Origin: JAGWRI01 sp035700805
GTDB lineage: Bacteria > Gemmatimonadota > Gemmatimonadetes > Gemmatimonadales > Gemmatimonadaceae
Direction: 5' to 3'
Assembly: GCA_035700805.1 (NCBI GenBank)
Contig: DASSOG010000058.1
Coordinates: forward strand, 1 to 35,956
DNA length: 35,956 nucleotides
Of the stretch, positions 7,515-16,268 are shown piece by piece. The notes under the pieces are model-generated. The model was given only the letters and a program-made list of their open reading frames with translations. It was not told the origin of the DNA and did not search any database. The position numbers and the translations under genes were made by a program. Every line of letters starts with the position of its first letter. Positions within the stretch are counted from its first letter, which is position 1.

Positions 7515-7530
7515 GGCGCCCGCGGGCGCC
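7515..7530. repeat. 16-bp perfect palindrome between pepP and accB
   Basis: GGCGCCCGCGGGCGCC immediately follows the pepP stop codon and lies 16 bp before the accB ATG. It could fold into a tight GC hairpin in the mRNA or bind a dimeric regulator. There is no T-tract, so termination is unlikely. Confidence 0.45.
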
Positions 7531-7546
7531 GCTTCCACAACCCGAT

Positions 7547-8059
7547 ATGATCGACTTACGCTACGTAAAGAAACTCATTGAGATGATCGACGGCTCAACC
7601 GTGGATTCCATCGAGATCTCCTCGGACAAGGGGCTCAAGATCCGGATCTCCAAGAGCTCGTCGGGCCGCGGGGCCGTGCAGATGGCCGCCCCCATGGCGG
7701 CGCCGCCCATGATGGCCGCCCAGCCGGATCCCCGGCTGAGTCCGGCCATGGGAGTGGCGGCGGTTCCGGCCGAGCCGGCGCCTTCGGCCGCGCCGGCCCC
7801 GCCGGCGGCGCCCGCCGGGGTGGAGGTCAAGTCGCCGATGGTGGGCACCTTCTACGCCGCCGGGGAGCCCGGGGCCAAGCCGTACGCGGCGGTGGGCACG
7901 CGCGTGGCCAAGGGCCAGGTGCTGTGCATCATCGAGGCCATGAAGATCATGAACGAGATCGAGTCGGAGCATGCCGGCGTGGTGACGGCCGTCCTGGTGG
8001 AGGACTCGGCGCCGGTGGAGTACGGTCAGGTCCTGTTCCAGATCGATCCCAATGGATAA
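7547..8059 (+). CDS. accB: Biotin carboxyl carrier protein of acetyl-CoA carboxylase
   Basis: The protein has 170 residues. Residues 1-40 (MIDLRYVKKLIEMIDGSTVD) match the AccB N-terminal region. Residues 45-95 are an Ala/Pro/Met-rich swinging linker. The biotinyl domain runs from about residue 96 (VKSPMVGTFYAA) to the end. The biotin attachment site is EAMKIMNEIE, with Lys133 as the modified residue. It carries CO2 from biotin carboxylase to the carboxyltransferase in the first step of fatty acid synthesis. The ATG at 7547 is chosen over an upstream in-frame start at 7448 inside pepP because it gives the conserved N-terminus. No Shine-Dalgarno is visible. The last 8 bp overlap the pilT-like gene. 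Confidence 0.95.
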   Translation: MIDLRYVKKLIEMIDGSTVDSIEISSDKGLKIRISKSSSGRGAVQMAAPMAAPPMMAAQPDPRLSPAMGVAAVPAEPAPSAAPAPPAAPAGVEVKSPMVGTFYAAGEPGAKPYAAVGTRVAKGQVLCIIEAMKIMNEIESEHAGVVTAVLVEDSAPVEYGQVLFQIDPNG

Positions 8060-9215
8060 GTCGACCGTCGCGGAGGGGACCGCTGCCACGCTGCCGCCGT
8101 TCAACTTCAAGGCGACGCTTGAGCAGTTGATCCGCCGGAACGCGTCGGACCTGCACCTGAAGCTGGGTCGTCCGGCCACGCTGCGGGTGAACGGCGACCT
8201 GGAGCCGCTGGAGCAGGCGCCGCTCAAGCCCGAGGAGTTGAAGACGCTGGCCGAGCAGCTCATGACGCCGCGTCAGGTCAAGCAGTTTGCCGACGAGAAG
8301 GAGTGCGACTTCGCGGTGGGCGTGCCGGGCATCGGTCGTTTCCGCGTGAACGTGTACCAGCAACGCGGCTCGCTCTGCTTTGCCATGCGCGCCATTCCGT
8401 ACCAGGCGCGCACGCTGGAGGAGCTGAACCTGCCGTCGGTGCTCAAGGAAGTGGCCCTGAAGCCGCGCGGGCTGGTGCTGGTGACCGGCATCACCGGGTC
8501 GGGCAAGTCCACGGCGCTGGCGGCCATGATCCAGCACGTGAACGAGAATCGCAAGGCGAACATCATCACGATTGAGGATCCCATTGAGTTCCTCCATCGC
8601 GACATCGAGTGCCACATCAACCAGCGCGAGGTGGGCACCGACACGACCAACTTCTCGCAGGCGCTGCGGCGCGTGCTGCGGCAGGATCCCGATGTCATCC
8701 TGATCGGCGAAATCCGCGACCTGGATACACTGGATACCGCCCTCAAGGCGGCGGACACCGGGCACCTGGTGTTTTCCACGCTGCACACCACGGACGCCAC
8801 GCAGACCATCAACCGCGTGCTGTCGTTCTATCCGCCGCACCAGCAGGCGGAGGTGCGCTTTGCGCTGGCCAGCGCGCTGCAGGCCGTGGTGTCGCTGCGG
8901 CTGGTGCCCCGGGCCGACAAGCCGGGGCGCATTCCCGCGGCCGAGATCCTGATCAACACGGCGACCGTGCGCGACCAGATTCGCGACATGAGCAAGCTGC
9001 TCAACATCCCGGACCTCATCAGGGAAGGGACGGTGCAGTACGGGATGCAGAGCTTTGACCAGTCGCTCATGCAGCACTATACGCGGGGAATCATTTCGTA
9101 TGAGAGTGCGCTGTTCTACGCCACCAGCCCCAGCGAGTTTGCCCTGCGCGTGCAGGGTGTGGCGGGCACCAGCGACACGAGCTGGTCGGCGTTTGAAGGC
9201 GAATCGTCGACGTGA
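8052..9215 (+). CDS. pilT: PilT-family type IV pilus retraction ATPase
   Basis: The protein has 387 residues. Residues 20-110 form the PAS-like N-terminal domain (LIRRNASDLHLKLGRPATLRV). The RecA-like core has Walker A GITGSGKST (146-154), an Asp box (IEDPIEFLH), Walker B DPDVILIGEIRD and the His box STLHTTDA. A PilT-type C-terminal region contains IREGTVQYGMQSFDQSL. Hexamers hydrolyse ATP at the inner membrane to depolymerise the pilus, driving twitching and DNA uptake. PilT versus the accessory PilU cannot be settled from sequence alone. The position is odd: the ATG lies inside the accB 3' end and accC follows, so the motor gene interrupts the accB-accC pair. No other pilus genes are in the window. 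Confidence 0.9.
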   Translation: MDKSTVAEGTAATLPPFNFKATLEQLIRRNASDLHLKLGRPATLRVNGDLEPLEQAPLKPEELKTLAEQLMTPRQVKQFADEKECDFAVGVPGIGRFRVNVYQQRGSLCFAMRAIPYQARTLEELNLPSVLKEVALKPRGLVLVTGITGSGKSTALAAMIQHVNENRKANIITIEDPIEFLHRDIECHINQREVGTDTTNFSQALRRVLRQDPDVILIGEIRDLDTLDTALKAADTGHLVFSTLHTTDATQTINRVLSFYPPHQQAEVRFALASALQAVVSLRLVPRADKPGRIPAAEILINTATVRDQIRDMSKLLNIPDLIREGTVQYGMQSFDQSLMQHYTRGIISYESALFYATSPSEFALRVQGVAGTSDTSWSAFEGESST

Positions 9216-9281
9216 GCGCGGGCCGAGCATGACCACCGGCCTGTCGTCGCAGCTTCAGCCAGCACCCGAACCGGGAACGAC

Positions 9282-10637
9282 GTGTTCAAGAAGGTCCTGA
9301 TCGCCAATCGCGGCGAGATCGCGCTGCGCGTGATCCGCGCCTGCAAGGAACTGGGAGTGGAGACGGTCGCCGTGTATTCCGAGGCGGACCGCGAGTCGTT
9401 GCACGTCCGCTTTGCCGATGACGACGTGTGCATCGGCCCGCCGGCGGCGCGCGATTCCTACCTGCGCATCCCGCGGCTCATCGCGGCGGCGGAGATCACC
9501 GGCGCCGACGCGATCCATCCGGGCTACGGCTTCCTGGCCGAGAACGCCGAATTCGCGGAGACGTGCGCGGCGTCGAATATCGCGTTCATCGGTCCCACGG
9601 CGGCGCAGATCCGCGTGATGGGTGACAAGGCGGCCGCGCGCAAGGCGATGACCGAGGTCGGCGTCCCCATCGTGCCGGGCACGCCGGGGCCGGTGGAGGA
9701 CGTCAACGAGGCGCTGGAGTTTGCCAAGGGGATCGGCTTCCCGGTGATCATCAAGGCGGCCGCCGGCGGCGGTGGCAAGGGCATGCGGGTGGCCAACGAC
9801 GCGGACGAGTTTGCCCGGTCCTTTGGCCTGGCCCGCTCGGAGGCGCTGAGCGCGTTTGGCAACGGGGACGTGTACGTGGAGAAGTACCTGGCGCGCCCTC
9901 GCCATATTGAATTTCAGATCATGGGCGACCAGCACGGTCACGTGATCCACCTGGGGGAGCGGGACTGTTCCGTGCAGCGCCGGCACCAGAAGCTCATCGA
10001 GGAGGCGCCCAGCCCGGCGGTGACCCCTGACCTGCGGAAGCGCATGGGCGCCGCGGCGGTGGCGGGCGCCAAGGCCATTGACTACGTGGGGGCCGGCACC
10101 ATCGAGATGCTGCTGGACAGCGACGGGTCGTTCTTCTTCATGGAGATGAACACGCGCATCCAGGTGGAGCATGGCGTGACGGAGATGCTCACGGGCACCG
10201 ACCTGGTGAAGGAGCAGATCCGCGTGGCGGCCGGGGAGCCGCTGTCCATCAGCGAACCGAGGGAACTGCGCGGCCACGTGATCGAAGTACGCGTAAACGC
10301 CGAGGATCCGTGGAAGGACTTCCGGCCCTCGCCGGGGCGCGTGGACACGTTCCATGCGCCCGGGGGCACGGGCGTGCGCCTGGATTCGCACGTCTACGCC
10401 GGGTATCACGTGCCGCCCTATTATGATTCGCTGCTTGCCAAGCTGATCTGCCAGGGACGCGACCGCGCGGAGGCCATCGCGCGCATGAAGGTGGCGCTGG
10501 AGGGCTTCGTGATCGAGGGCGTGTCCACCACCATCCCCTTCCTGGCCAGGGTGATGGACAACCCGCGGTTCCAGGCCAGTGAGATCGACACCAAGTTCCT
10601 GGAGCGCGAAACCGAGCTGTTGTCGGAGCCCACCTGA
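9282..10637 (+). CDS. accC: Biotin carboxylase subunit of acetyl-CoA carboxylase
   Basis: The 451-residue length equals that of typical AccC. The N-terminal domain begins FKKVLIANRGEIALRVIRACKELG. The ATP-grasp domain contains the glycine-rich loop KAAAGGGGKGM (about 158-168), ERDCSVQRRHQKLIEEAPSP, and the metal and catalytic segment EMNTRIQVEHGVTE. The C-terminal domain includes GRVDTFHAPGG and YYDSLLAKLI. It carboxylates the biotin on AccB using ATP and bicarbonate. The GTG start (9282) gives the conserved N-terminus. The 66 bp before it hold no gene. comB begins immediately after the stop codon. Confidence 0.96.
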   Translation: MFKKVLIANRGEIALRVIRACKELGVETVAVYSEADRESLHVRFADDDVCIGPPAARDSYLRIPRLIAAAEITGADAIHPGYGFLAENAEFAETCAASNIAFIGPTAAQIRVMGDKAAARKAMTEVGVPIVPGTPGPVEDVNEALEFAKGIGFPVIIKAAAGGGGKGMRVANDADEFARSFGLARSEALSAFGNGDVYVEKYLARPRHIEFQIMGDQHGHVIHLGERDCSVQRRHQKLIEEAPSPAVTPDLRKRMGAAAVAGAKAIDYVGAGTIEMLLDSDGSFFFMEMNTRIQVEHGVTEMLTGTDLVKEQIRVAAGEPLSISEPRELRGHVIEVRVNAEDPWKDFRPSPGRVDTFHAPGGTGVRLDSHVYAGYHVPPYYDSLLAKLICQGRDRAEAIARMKVALEGFVIEGVSTTIPFLARVMDNPRFQASEIDTKFLERETELLSEPT

Positions 10638-11384
10638 ATGCGCATCGGCGTCTTCTTCACGGCGCGCGAGGCGGGGCCGGGAGACGTCGCCGGGCGGGTG
10701 GTGGCGGTGCTCGACGTGCTGCGCGCTTCCTCGTCCATCGCCGCGGCCCTGGCCGCCGGCGCCCGCGCGGTGTACCCGGCGGAGAGCGCCGAGGCCGTGC
10801 TCACACGCGCCCGCGCGTTCGAGCGGGGCGAAGTGCGCCTGGCCGGCGAGCGCAAGATGCGCCGGATGGACGGCTTTGATCTGGGCAATTCGCCGCTGGA
10901 GTTCACCCCCGACGCCGTCGGCGGTCGCGTGGTCCTGCTGACCACCACCAACGGCACCCGCGCCTTTGCCGCCACGCAGGGCGCGCGCGAGGTCTATGTG
11001 GGCGCGTTCGTCAATTTCTCCCCGGTGCTCGACGTCATGCGCCTGGCCCTGCAGGCCGGCGCCGACCTGGCCTTCCTGTGCGCCGGCCACGAGGGACGGT
11101 TCTCGCTGGAGGACGCCGTGTGCGCCGGTCGCTTTGTCCACCACCTCACCGAGGACGCGCGCGACGCGGAGCTGAATGACGCCGCGCTGGCCGCGCGCCA
11201 GCTCCATCGCCAGTTCGGTGATGACCTGTGGGGACTCTTCGAAACCTCGCGGCATGGGCAGGCGCTGGCGGAGGCGGGGTTTGCCGCCGACCTCGTGGCG
11301 TGCGCGACGCTCGACGCGTACCCGGTGGTGCCGGCCTTCACCGACCGTCAGGTGACGATGCTGGCCCCGGCGCGGAGCGCCTGA
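10638..11384 (+). CDS. comB: ComB-family 2-phosphosulfolactate phosphatase
   Basis: The 248-residue protein carries the ComB signatures: VVAVLDVLRASSSIAAALAAGA (23-44), GERKMRRMDGFDLGNSPLEF, VVLLTTTNGTRAF and LAFLCAGHEGRFSLEDAVCAG. In methanogens ComB is a Mg-dependent phosphatase that converts 2-phosphosulfolactate to sulfolactate in coenzyme M synthesis. Bacterial homologues are widespread, where the substrate is often unproven; in some it contributes to sulfolactate formation. ComA and ComC are not in this window, so pathway assignment is uncertain. The name has nothing to do with competence. It starts directly after the accC stop and is followed 2 bp later by ftsK. Confidence 0.85.
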   Translation: MRIGVFFTAREAGPGDVAGRVVAVLDVLRASSSIAAALAAGARAVYPAESAEAVLTRARAFERGEVRLAGERKMRRMDGFDLGNSPLEFTPDAVGGRVVLLTTTNGTRAFAATQGAREVYVGAFVNFSPVLDVMRLALQAGADLAFLCAGHEGRFSLEDAVCAGRFVHHLTEDARDAELNDAALAARQLHRQFGDDLWGLFETSRHGQALAEAGFAADLVACATLDAYPVVPAFTDRQVTMLAPARSA

Positions 11385-11386
11385 GG

Positions 11387-13708
11387 GTGCGCCCGGCGGT
11401 CAAGCGTGAGCTCTCGGCCATAGCCCTGCTGCTGCTCGCGGTGTTCCTGGAAGGGTCGCTGCTGGTGCTGGGCGTGGCGCAGATGAGCGCCGGCGTGGAC
11501 GTGCGCGCCAACGTCGGATGGGTGGGGGCGCACCTGGCGCACCCCCTGACCACGTTCTTCGGCTGGCCCGGCGCGCTGATCGTGCCGCTGGTGCCGGCTG
11601 TGTACGCGCTGCGCGTGTTCGGGCGGTTCCGTTCCACCGTGGAACGGTCGTGGCTGGTGTTCGTCACCGGACTCGTGGTGCTGGTGCCCATCGTCCTTGC
11701 CGTGGCCACGGGCCTGCGGCTGGGAGACGATGCCACGGGGTTGTCGGGCCTCTGGGGAGCGATGGTCGCCAGCTACTGGCGCGCCTGGTTTGGCGGCATG
11801 GGCGCGTGGATCATCGTGCTCCTCGCGCTCTCGGCGCTCACCGCGGCCACGCTGGCCTGGAACCCCATCCGGGCAGTGGTCGGTCGCGGGGCGCCTGCCG
11901 AGGGTGGGGCCGCGTCCGATCCAAAGAAGGTGGATCGCGCGCTCGCCCTGGAGCCGCCTCCCGAGGAGATGCCGGCCATTGACGAAGGGATGGCGCCCAC
12001 CCGGGAAGAACCGGGCCAGCAGGACGCGGCTCGGCCCGCGTCGCGGAAATCGCGGCGGAAGTCGGCGGCCGACATCGTCGCGCCCGCCGCTGGCGCACCC
12101 GATCCGGAGGCGGACGTCCCCGTGGTGATGCCGGAGCTGGAGTTGACGGACGCGCTGCCCACCCCGGACCTGCTCACGCCGCCCCCCGCCCGGGCCGGCG
12201 ATGGCGGGCAGCGCGAACTCGACGAGATGGGGCAGAAGCTCATTGATGCGCTGCGCACATTCCGGGTTGAGGGAACGCTGGTGAATCGCACCACGGGCCC
12301 GGTGGTTACGCAATATGAGATTGAGCCCGCGCCGGGGGTGAAGGTGCGCCAGTTCGCCAGCCTGGCCAACGACCTGGCGCTGGCCATGCGGGCGCAGAGC
12401 ATCCGGATCGTGGCGCCCATTCCCGGGCGCGGCGCGGTGGGGGTGGAAGTACCGAACCCCACGTCGGAGATTGTCGCCTTCCGCGAGTTGATTGAGACCC
12501 CGGAATTCCAGAACGCCCGCGCCGCGCTGCCCGTGGCGCTGGGCAAGGACCTGGAAGGCAAGCCCGTCATTGCCGACCTGGCCAAGATGCCGCACCTGCT
12601 GATCGCGGGCGCCACGGGCTCGGGCAAGTCGGTGTGCGTGAACACCATCATCACGAGCCTGATCTATCGGCACACCCCGCGCACGCTGCGACTGCTGATG
12701 GTGGATCCGAAGATGGTGGAACTGTCGGTGTACAACACGCTGCCGCACCTGCGCCACAAGGTGGTGACGGACAACAAGGACGCGGCCGCGGTGCTGCACT
12801 GGGCCAAGCAGGAAATGGAGGATCGCTACCGCCTGCTGGCGGCCAACGGGTGCCGCAACGTCCAGGAGTTCAACAAGCGGGTGCTCGACGCCGTGCCGCT
12901 CAAGCTGCCGAAGCACGAGGACGTGGGGTTCGAGGACCTGGTGTATCGCGGCGACGTCCTGCCGTACATCGTGATGGTGATTGACGAGATGGCCGACCTG
13001 ATGATGACCGTGCAGGGCGAGGTGGAGGGGCCGATTGCCATGCTGGCGCAGAAGGCGCGCGCCATCGGCATCCACCTGATCCTGGCCACGCAGCGTCCCA
13101 GCGTGAACGTGATCACCGGGCTCATCAAGGCCAACTTCCCAAGCCGGATCGCGTTCCGCGTCGCGTCGCAGGTGGACAGCCGCACCATCATTGACGGGGC
13201 GGGGGCCGAGGCGCTGCTGGGCAACGGCGACATGCTGTTCATCCCGCCCGGCAAGTCGGAGCCGGCGCGGCTGCAGGGCGCGTTCATCTCCAGCGAAGAT
13301 ACTGAAAACCTGATGGACTGGTACCGGACGCGGGCGGAGGAACGCCGCAAGGCGCGCCTGGCGCAGGGGCTGGGCGTGGAGGAGGCCTCGGAGGAGGATA
13401 TCATCGAGGTGATCCGGGCGCGCGAGGCCGCGGCGGCGGCCGCCGCCGCGGGGGAGGGCAAGGACGGCGACGCTGGTGATCGCGACAAGCTGTTCCGCGA
13501 AGCCGCCGAGGCGGTGGTGCACAACCAGGGCGCCTCGACGTCGCTGCTCCAGCGGCGGCTGGGGGTCGGGTACGGGCGCGCCGCGCGCATCATGGATCAA
13601 CTCGAGTCCGCCGGCGTGATCGGCAAGGCCGAGCCCGGGTCGAGCAAGCCGCGCGAAGTGCTGGTGGGGCTGGACGGGCTGGACCGGATCTGCGGGCCTG
13701 GGTCGTGA
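11387..13708 (+). CDS. ftsK: FtsK/SpoIIIE DNA translocase
   Basis: The protein has 773 residues. The N-terminal membrane domain shows about four hydrophobic segments within residues 8-165. A charged linker spans about 170-280, and the motor follows: FRVEGTLVNRTTGPVVTQYEIEPAPGVK in the alpha domain, Walker A GATGSGKS (408-415), Walker B YIVMVIDEMADLMM and ATQRPSVNVITGLIKANFPSRIAF. The C-terminal winged-helix gamma domain (FREAAEAVVHNQGASTSLLQRRLGVGYGRAARIMDQL) reads KOPS-type polar sequences. It pumps DNA through the division septum and activates dimer resolution. GTG 11387 starts 2 bp after comB; the longer frame would intrude into comB. The linker is far shorter than in E. coli FtsK, like SpoIIIE. 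Confidence 0.95.
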   Translation: MRPAVKRELSAIALLLLAVFLEGSLLVLGVAQMSAGVDVRANVGWVGAHLAHPLTTFFGWPGALIVPLVPAVYALRVFGRFRSTVERSWLVFVTGLVVLVPIVLAVATGLRLGDDATGLSGLWGAMVASYWRAWFGGMGAWIIVLLALSALTAATLAWNPIRAVVGRGAPAEGGAASDPKKVDRALALEPPPEEMPAIDEGMAPTREEPGQQDAARPASRKSRRKSAADIVAPAAGAPDPEADVPVVMPELELTDALPTPDLLTPPPARAGDGGQRELDEMGQKLIDALRTFRVEGTLVNRTTGPVVTQYEIEPAPGVKVRQFASLANDLALAMRAQSIRIVAPIPGRGAVGVEVPNPTSEIVAFRELIETPEFQNARAALPVALGKDLEGKPVIADLAKMPHLLIAGATGSGKSVCVNTIITSLIYRHTPRTLRLLMVDPKMVELSVYNTLPHLRHKVVTDNKDAAAVLHWAKQEMEDRYRLLAANGCRNVQEFNKRVLDAVPLKLPKHEDVGFEDLVYRGDVLPYIVMVIDEMADLMMTVQGEVEGPIAMLAQKARAIGIHLILATQRPSVNVITGLIKANFPSRIAFRVASQVDSRTIIDGAGAEALLGNGDMLFIPPGKSEPARLQGAFISSEDTENLMDWYRTRAEERRKARLAQGLGVEEASEEDIIEVIRAREAAAAAAAAGEGKDGDAGDRDKLFREAAEAVVHNQGASTSLLQRRLGVGYGRAARIMDQLESAGVIGKAEPGSSKPREVLVGLDGLDRICGPGS

Positions 13709-14514
13709 CGCACCGGCGGACCGTGTGCGCGGGGGCCGCGACGGCGGCGGCCGTCATCGCGGTGCTGTCCGCGGCAGTCCCCGCGCCGTCCGCGGCGCAG
13801 GACTCGGTCCGGGTGGATACGGCGCCCGCGGTCCAGCGTCCCGACACGGCGCCGCCGCGGGCGTTGCCGGTGAACGGGCTGCTGCTCAGTCCGCAGCATC
13901 TCAGCTATCGCATGATCGTCCAGTTTCCCGACAGCGAGCATGTGATCGGCACGCGCGAGGTGGACCTGCAGCGCAGCACGTACAGCGGGTTCCCGGCGTG
14001 GCTGGCCGTCGAAACGCGCTGGGGGAGCGTGGTCACCGTCGATTCGCTGTACATGGCCTACGTGAACCTGCGGCCGCTGCACTGGGGCTCCACCATCGGC
14101 AGCGCCCGCATGGCGCTGGAGTTCACGCCCGACTCGATCTACGGCGCCACGAGCGGCCCCACCGGCAGCCAGAACATTGTCCTGGGGCACGGCTTCGACC
14201 TGCTGGCCGGGAGCGCGATGAGCGAGATCGTGCTGCAGCTCGTGCCGCACACCGTGGGCCGCACCGACTCGGTCAGCGTGCTCGAGGTGGACCTGGGTTC
14301 GGCGCGGGTGCTCCCCGGCGCGCTGTCCGTGGTGGGTGAGCAGGACATCGATACCCCGGACGGATTGGTGCACTGCTGGGTGGTGTCGCTGTCCGTGGGC
14401 GACTCGGCGGTCCGGTACTGGGTCTCCGAGTCGGATCCGGTGGTGGTCCGGACCCGTCAGGACCTGCCGGGCCAGCCGGGCGTGGCGTTCGAGCAGCGGC
14501 TCATTTCCCGATGA
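13705..14514 (+). CDS. Secreted beta-rich protein, DUF3108-like
   Basis: The protein has 269 residues. The GTG start overlaps the ftsK stop codon (GTGA), so translation is probably coupled. Residues 1-32 form a signal peptide with likely cleavage near SAAQ. The mature part alternates short hydrophobic strands with polar turns (LSYRMIVQFPDSEHVIGTREVDL; AVRYWVSESDPVVVRTRQDL), as in DUF3108/LolA-fold periplasmic proteins. That similarity is by pattern only and is tentative. A periplasmic or outer-membrane location is inferred. Its placement right behind ftsK may reflect envelope-related co-expression, but no role is assigned. Confidence 0.6.
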   Translation: MTHRRTVCAGAATAAAVIAVLSAAVPAPSAAQDSVRVDTAPAVQRPDTAPPRALPVNGLLLSPQHLSYRMIVQFPDSEHVIGTREVDLQRSTYSGFPAWLAVETRWGSVVTVDSLYMAYVNLRPLHWGSTIGSARMALEFTPDSIYGATSGPTGSQNIVLGHGFDLLAGSAMSEIVLQLVPHTVGRTDSVSVLEVDLGSARVLPGALSVVGEQDIDTPDGLVHCWVVSLSVGDSAVRYWVSESDPVVVRTRQDLPGQPGVAFEQRLISR

Positions 14515-14615
14515 TCGCGGCGGGCTGAGCCTGACGGTCGGGCGGCGGCAGTGAAGCGCTCCGGTTGCCGGTATTCTGGTGATGGACCCGAGCCCACGGT
14601 GCATACGTTGCCCCC

Positions 14616-14990
14616 ATGTCAGCGGCGACGCAGGCATTCGGGGAGCTGGGCGAGCGCATCGCGGAACGGTGGCTCCAGCGGCGCGGGTGGCGGGTGGTCA
14701 GCCGCCGGTACCGGTTCGGCCATCGGGACATCGACCTGGTGGTGGAGCGCGACGGGGTGGTGGCGTTCGTGGAGGTGAAGGCCAGGACCGGACTTCAGTT
14801 TGGGGATCCGGTCGAAGCAGTCAACTGGCGTAAGCGCAGGGAGTTGGAGCTGTCTGCTTCAAGTTGGATCGCACATCATGGGAGGGCGCGGGAGTCGTAC
14901 CGGTTCGATGTTGTGGGGGTGCTCATGCAGGGACGGCGGGTGCGCGTGCGTCATGTGGAAAACGCCTTTGCCGTCCGCAGTCGCTCTTGA
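14616..14990 (+). CDS. yraN: YraN family (UPF0102) endonuclease-like protein
   Basis: The 124-residue protein is the usual length for the family. It shows GELGERIAERWLQRRGWRVVSRRYR followed by the nuclease-like core HRDIDLVVERDGVVAFVEVKART, in which Asp, Glu and Lys (D-ExK) match the PD-(D/E)xK fold. The C-terminal strand YRFDVVGVLM is also typical. YraN proteins are predicted Holliday-junction-resolvase-like nucleases of unproven function. The ATG at 14616 lacks a purine-rich binding site. TACGTT ends 6 nt before it, a weak leaderless-type arrangement with no clear -35. recA follows after a 110-bp gap. Confidence 0.88.
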   Translation: MSAATQAFGELGERIAERWLQRRGWRVVSRRYRFGHRDIDLVVERDGVVAFVEVKARTGLQFGDPVEAVNWRKRRELELSASSWIAHHGRARESYRFDVVGVLMQGRRVRVRHVENAFAVRSRS

Positions 14991-15014
14991 TTCTCCGCGC
15001 GGGCTTCGTATTTT
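14987..15014 (+). promoter_or_regulatory. Predicted recA promoter
   Basis: TTGATT (14987-14992) and TATTTT (15009-15014) are separated by 16 nt. The -35 begins inside the last codon of yraN. Transcription would start around 15020, at the left arm of the inverted repeat described next, leaving a leader of about 80 nt before the recA ATG. Confidence 0.5.
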
Positions 15015-15017
15015 CTT

Positions 15018-15059
15018 CGGGGTAACGCCAAGGGGGGCCGGCGGGTTACGATTACCCCG
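15018..15059 (+). promoter_or_regulatory. Inverted repeat at the recA transcription start, possible operator or leader fold
   Basis: CGGGGTAA (15018-15025) and TTACCCCG (15052-15059) are perfect inverted repeats enclosing 26 nt. Overlapping them, GTAACGCC (15022-15029) can pair with GGCG-GG-TTAC (15040-15049) with a two-base bulge, so two mutually exclusive folds exist. The left arm lies where transcription should begin, so the site could be an SOS-type operator or a 5'-terminal mRNA stem. It does not match the LexA boxes I know. Confidence 0.4.
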
Positions 15060-15100
15060 CGTGGCCATGGGTTCACGCTCAACCAGAGGACACGCCGCAC

Positions 15101-16150
<1,050 letters not shown>

Positions 16151-16179
16151 TGGCAGGCCCATGGCCCGGCGAAGGATCC

Positions 16180-16253
16180 ATGCCGGGGAGACGTACACTG
16201 GACGCGACGGGACCCGGAAACTCCCAACGCTACAGGGTGCGGCTCCCCGGCAT
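16180..16253 (+). repeat. 11-bp perfect inverted repeat between recA and recX
   Basis: ATGCCGGGGAG (16180-16190) is the exact reverse complement of CTCCCCGGCAT (16243-16253), with 52 nt between. In RNA it would fold the whole recA-recX spacer into a large stem-loop ending 15 nt before the recX ATG. In other bacteria a hairpin between these genes lowers recX relative to recA. No T-tract follows the right arm, so attenuation or translational masking is more likely than simple termination. Confidence 0.5.
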
Positions 16254-16268
16254 CTTCGTGTCCGCCAC

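Noticed and set aside
8052..9215. PilT-like gene as a GspE/PilB-type secretion ATPase
   Set aside because: The length, the short N-terminal domain and the C-terminal GMQSFDQSL region fit the PilT/PilU group, and the tetracysteine zinc motif of GspE/PilB is absent.
10638..11384. comB as a competence gene next to pilT and dprA
   Set aside because: The motifs are those of the 2-phosphosulfolactate phosphatase family; the shared name with competence ComB is coincidental.
9255..13600. Long - strand frames (over 650 codons each) opposite accC, comB and ftsK, and a similar one opposite alaS at 17070-19142
   Set aside because: They run through genes with intact catalytic motifs and show His/Arg/Gly-rich low-complexity sequence without domains.
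15000..15100. LexA box upstream of recA
   Set aside because: No match to the Gram-positive, gammaproteobacterial or alphaproteobacterial box could be found. Only the unfamiliar inverted repeats are reported.
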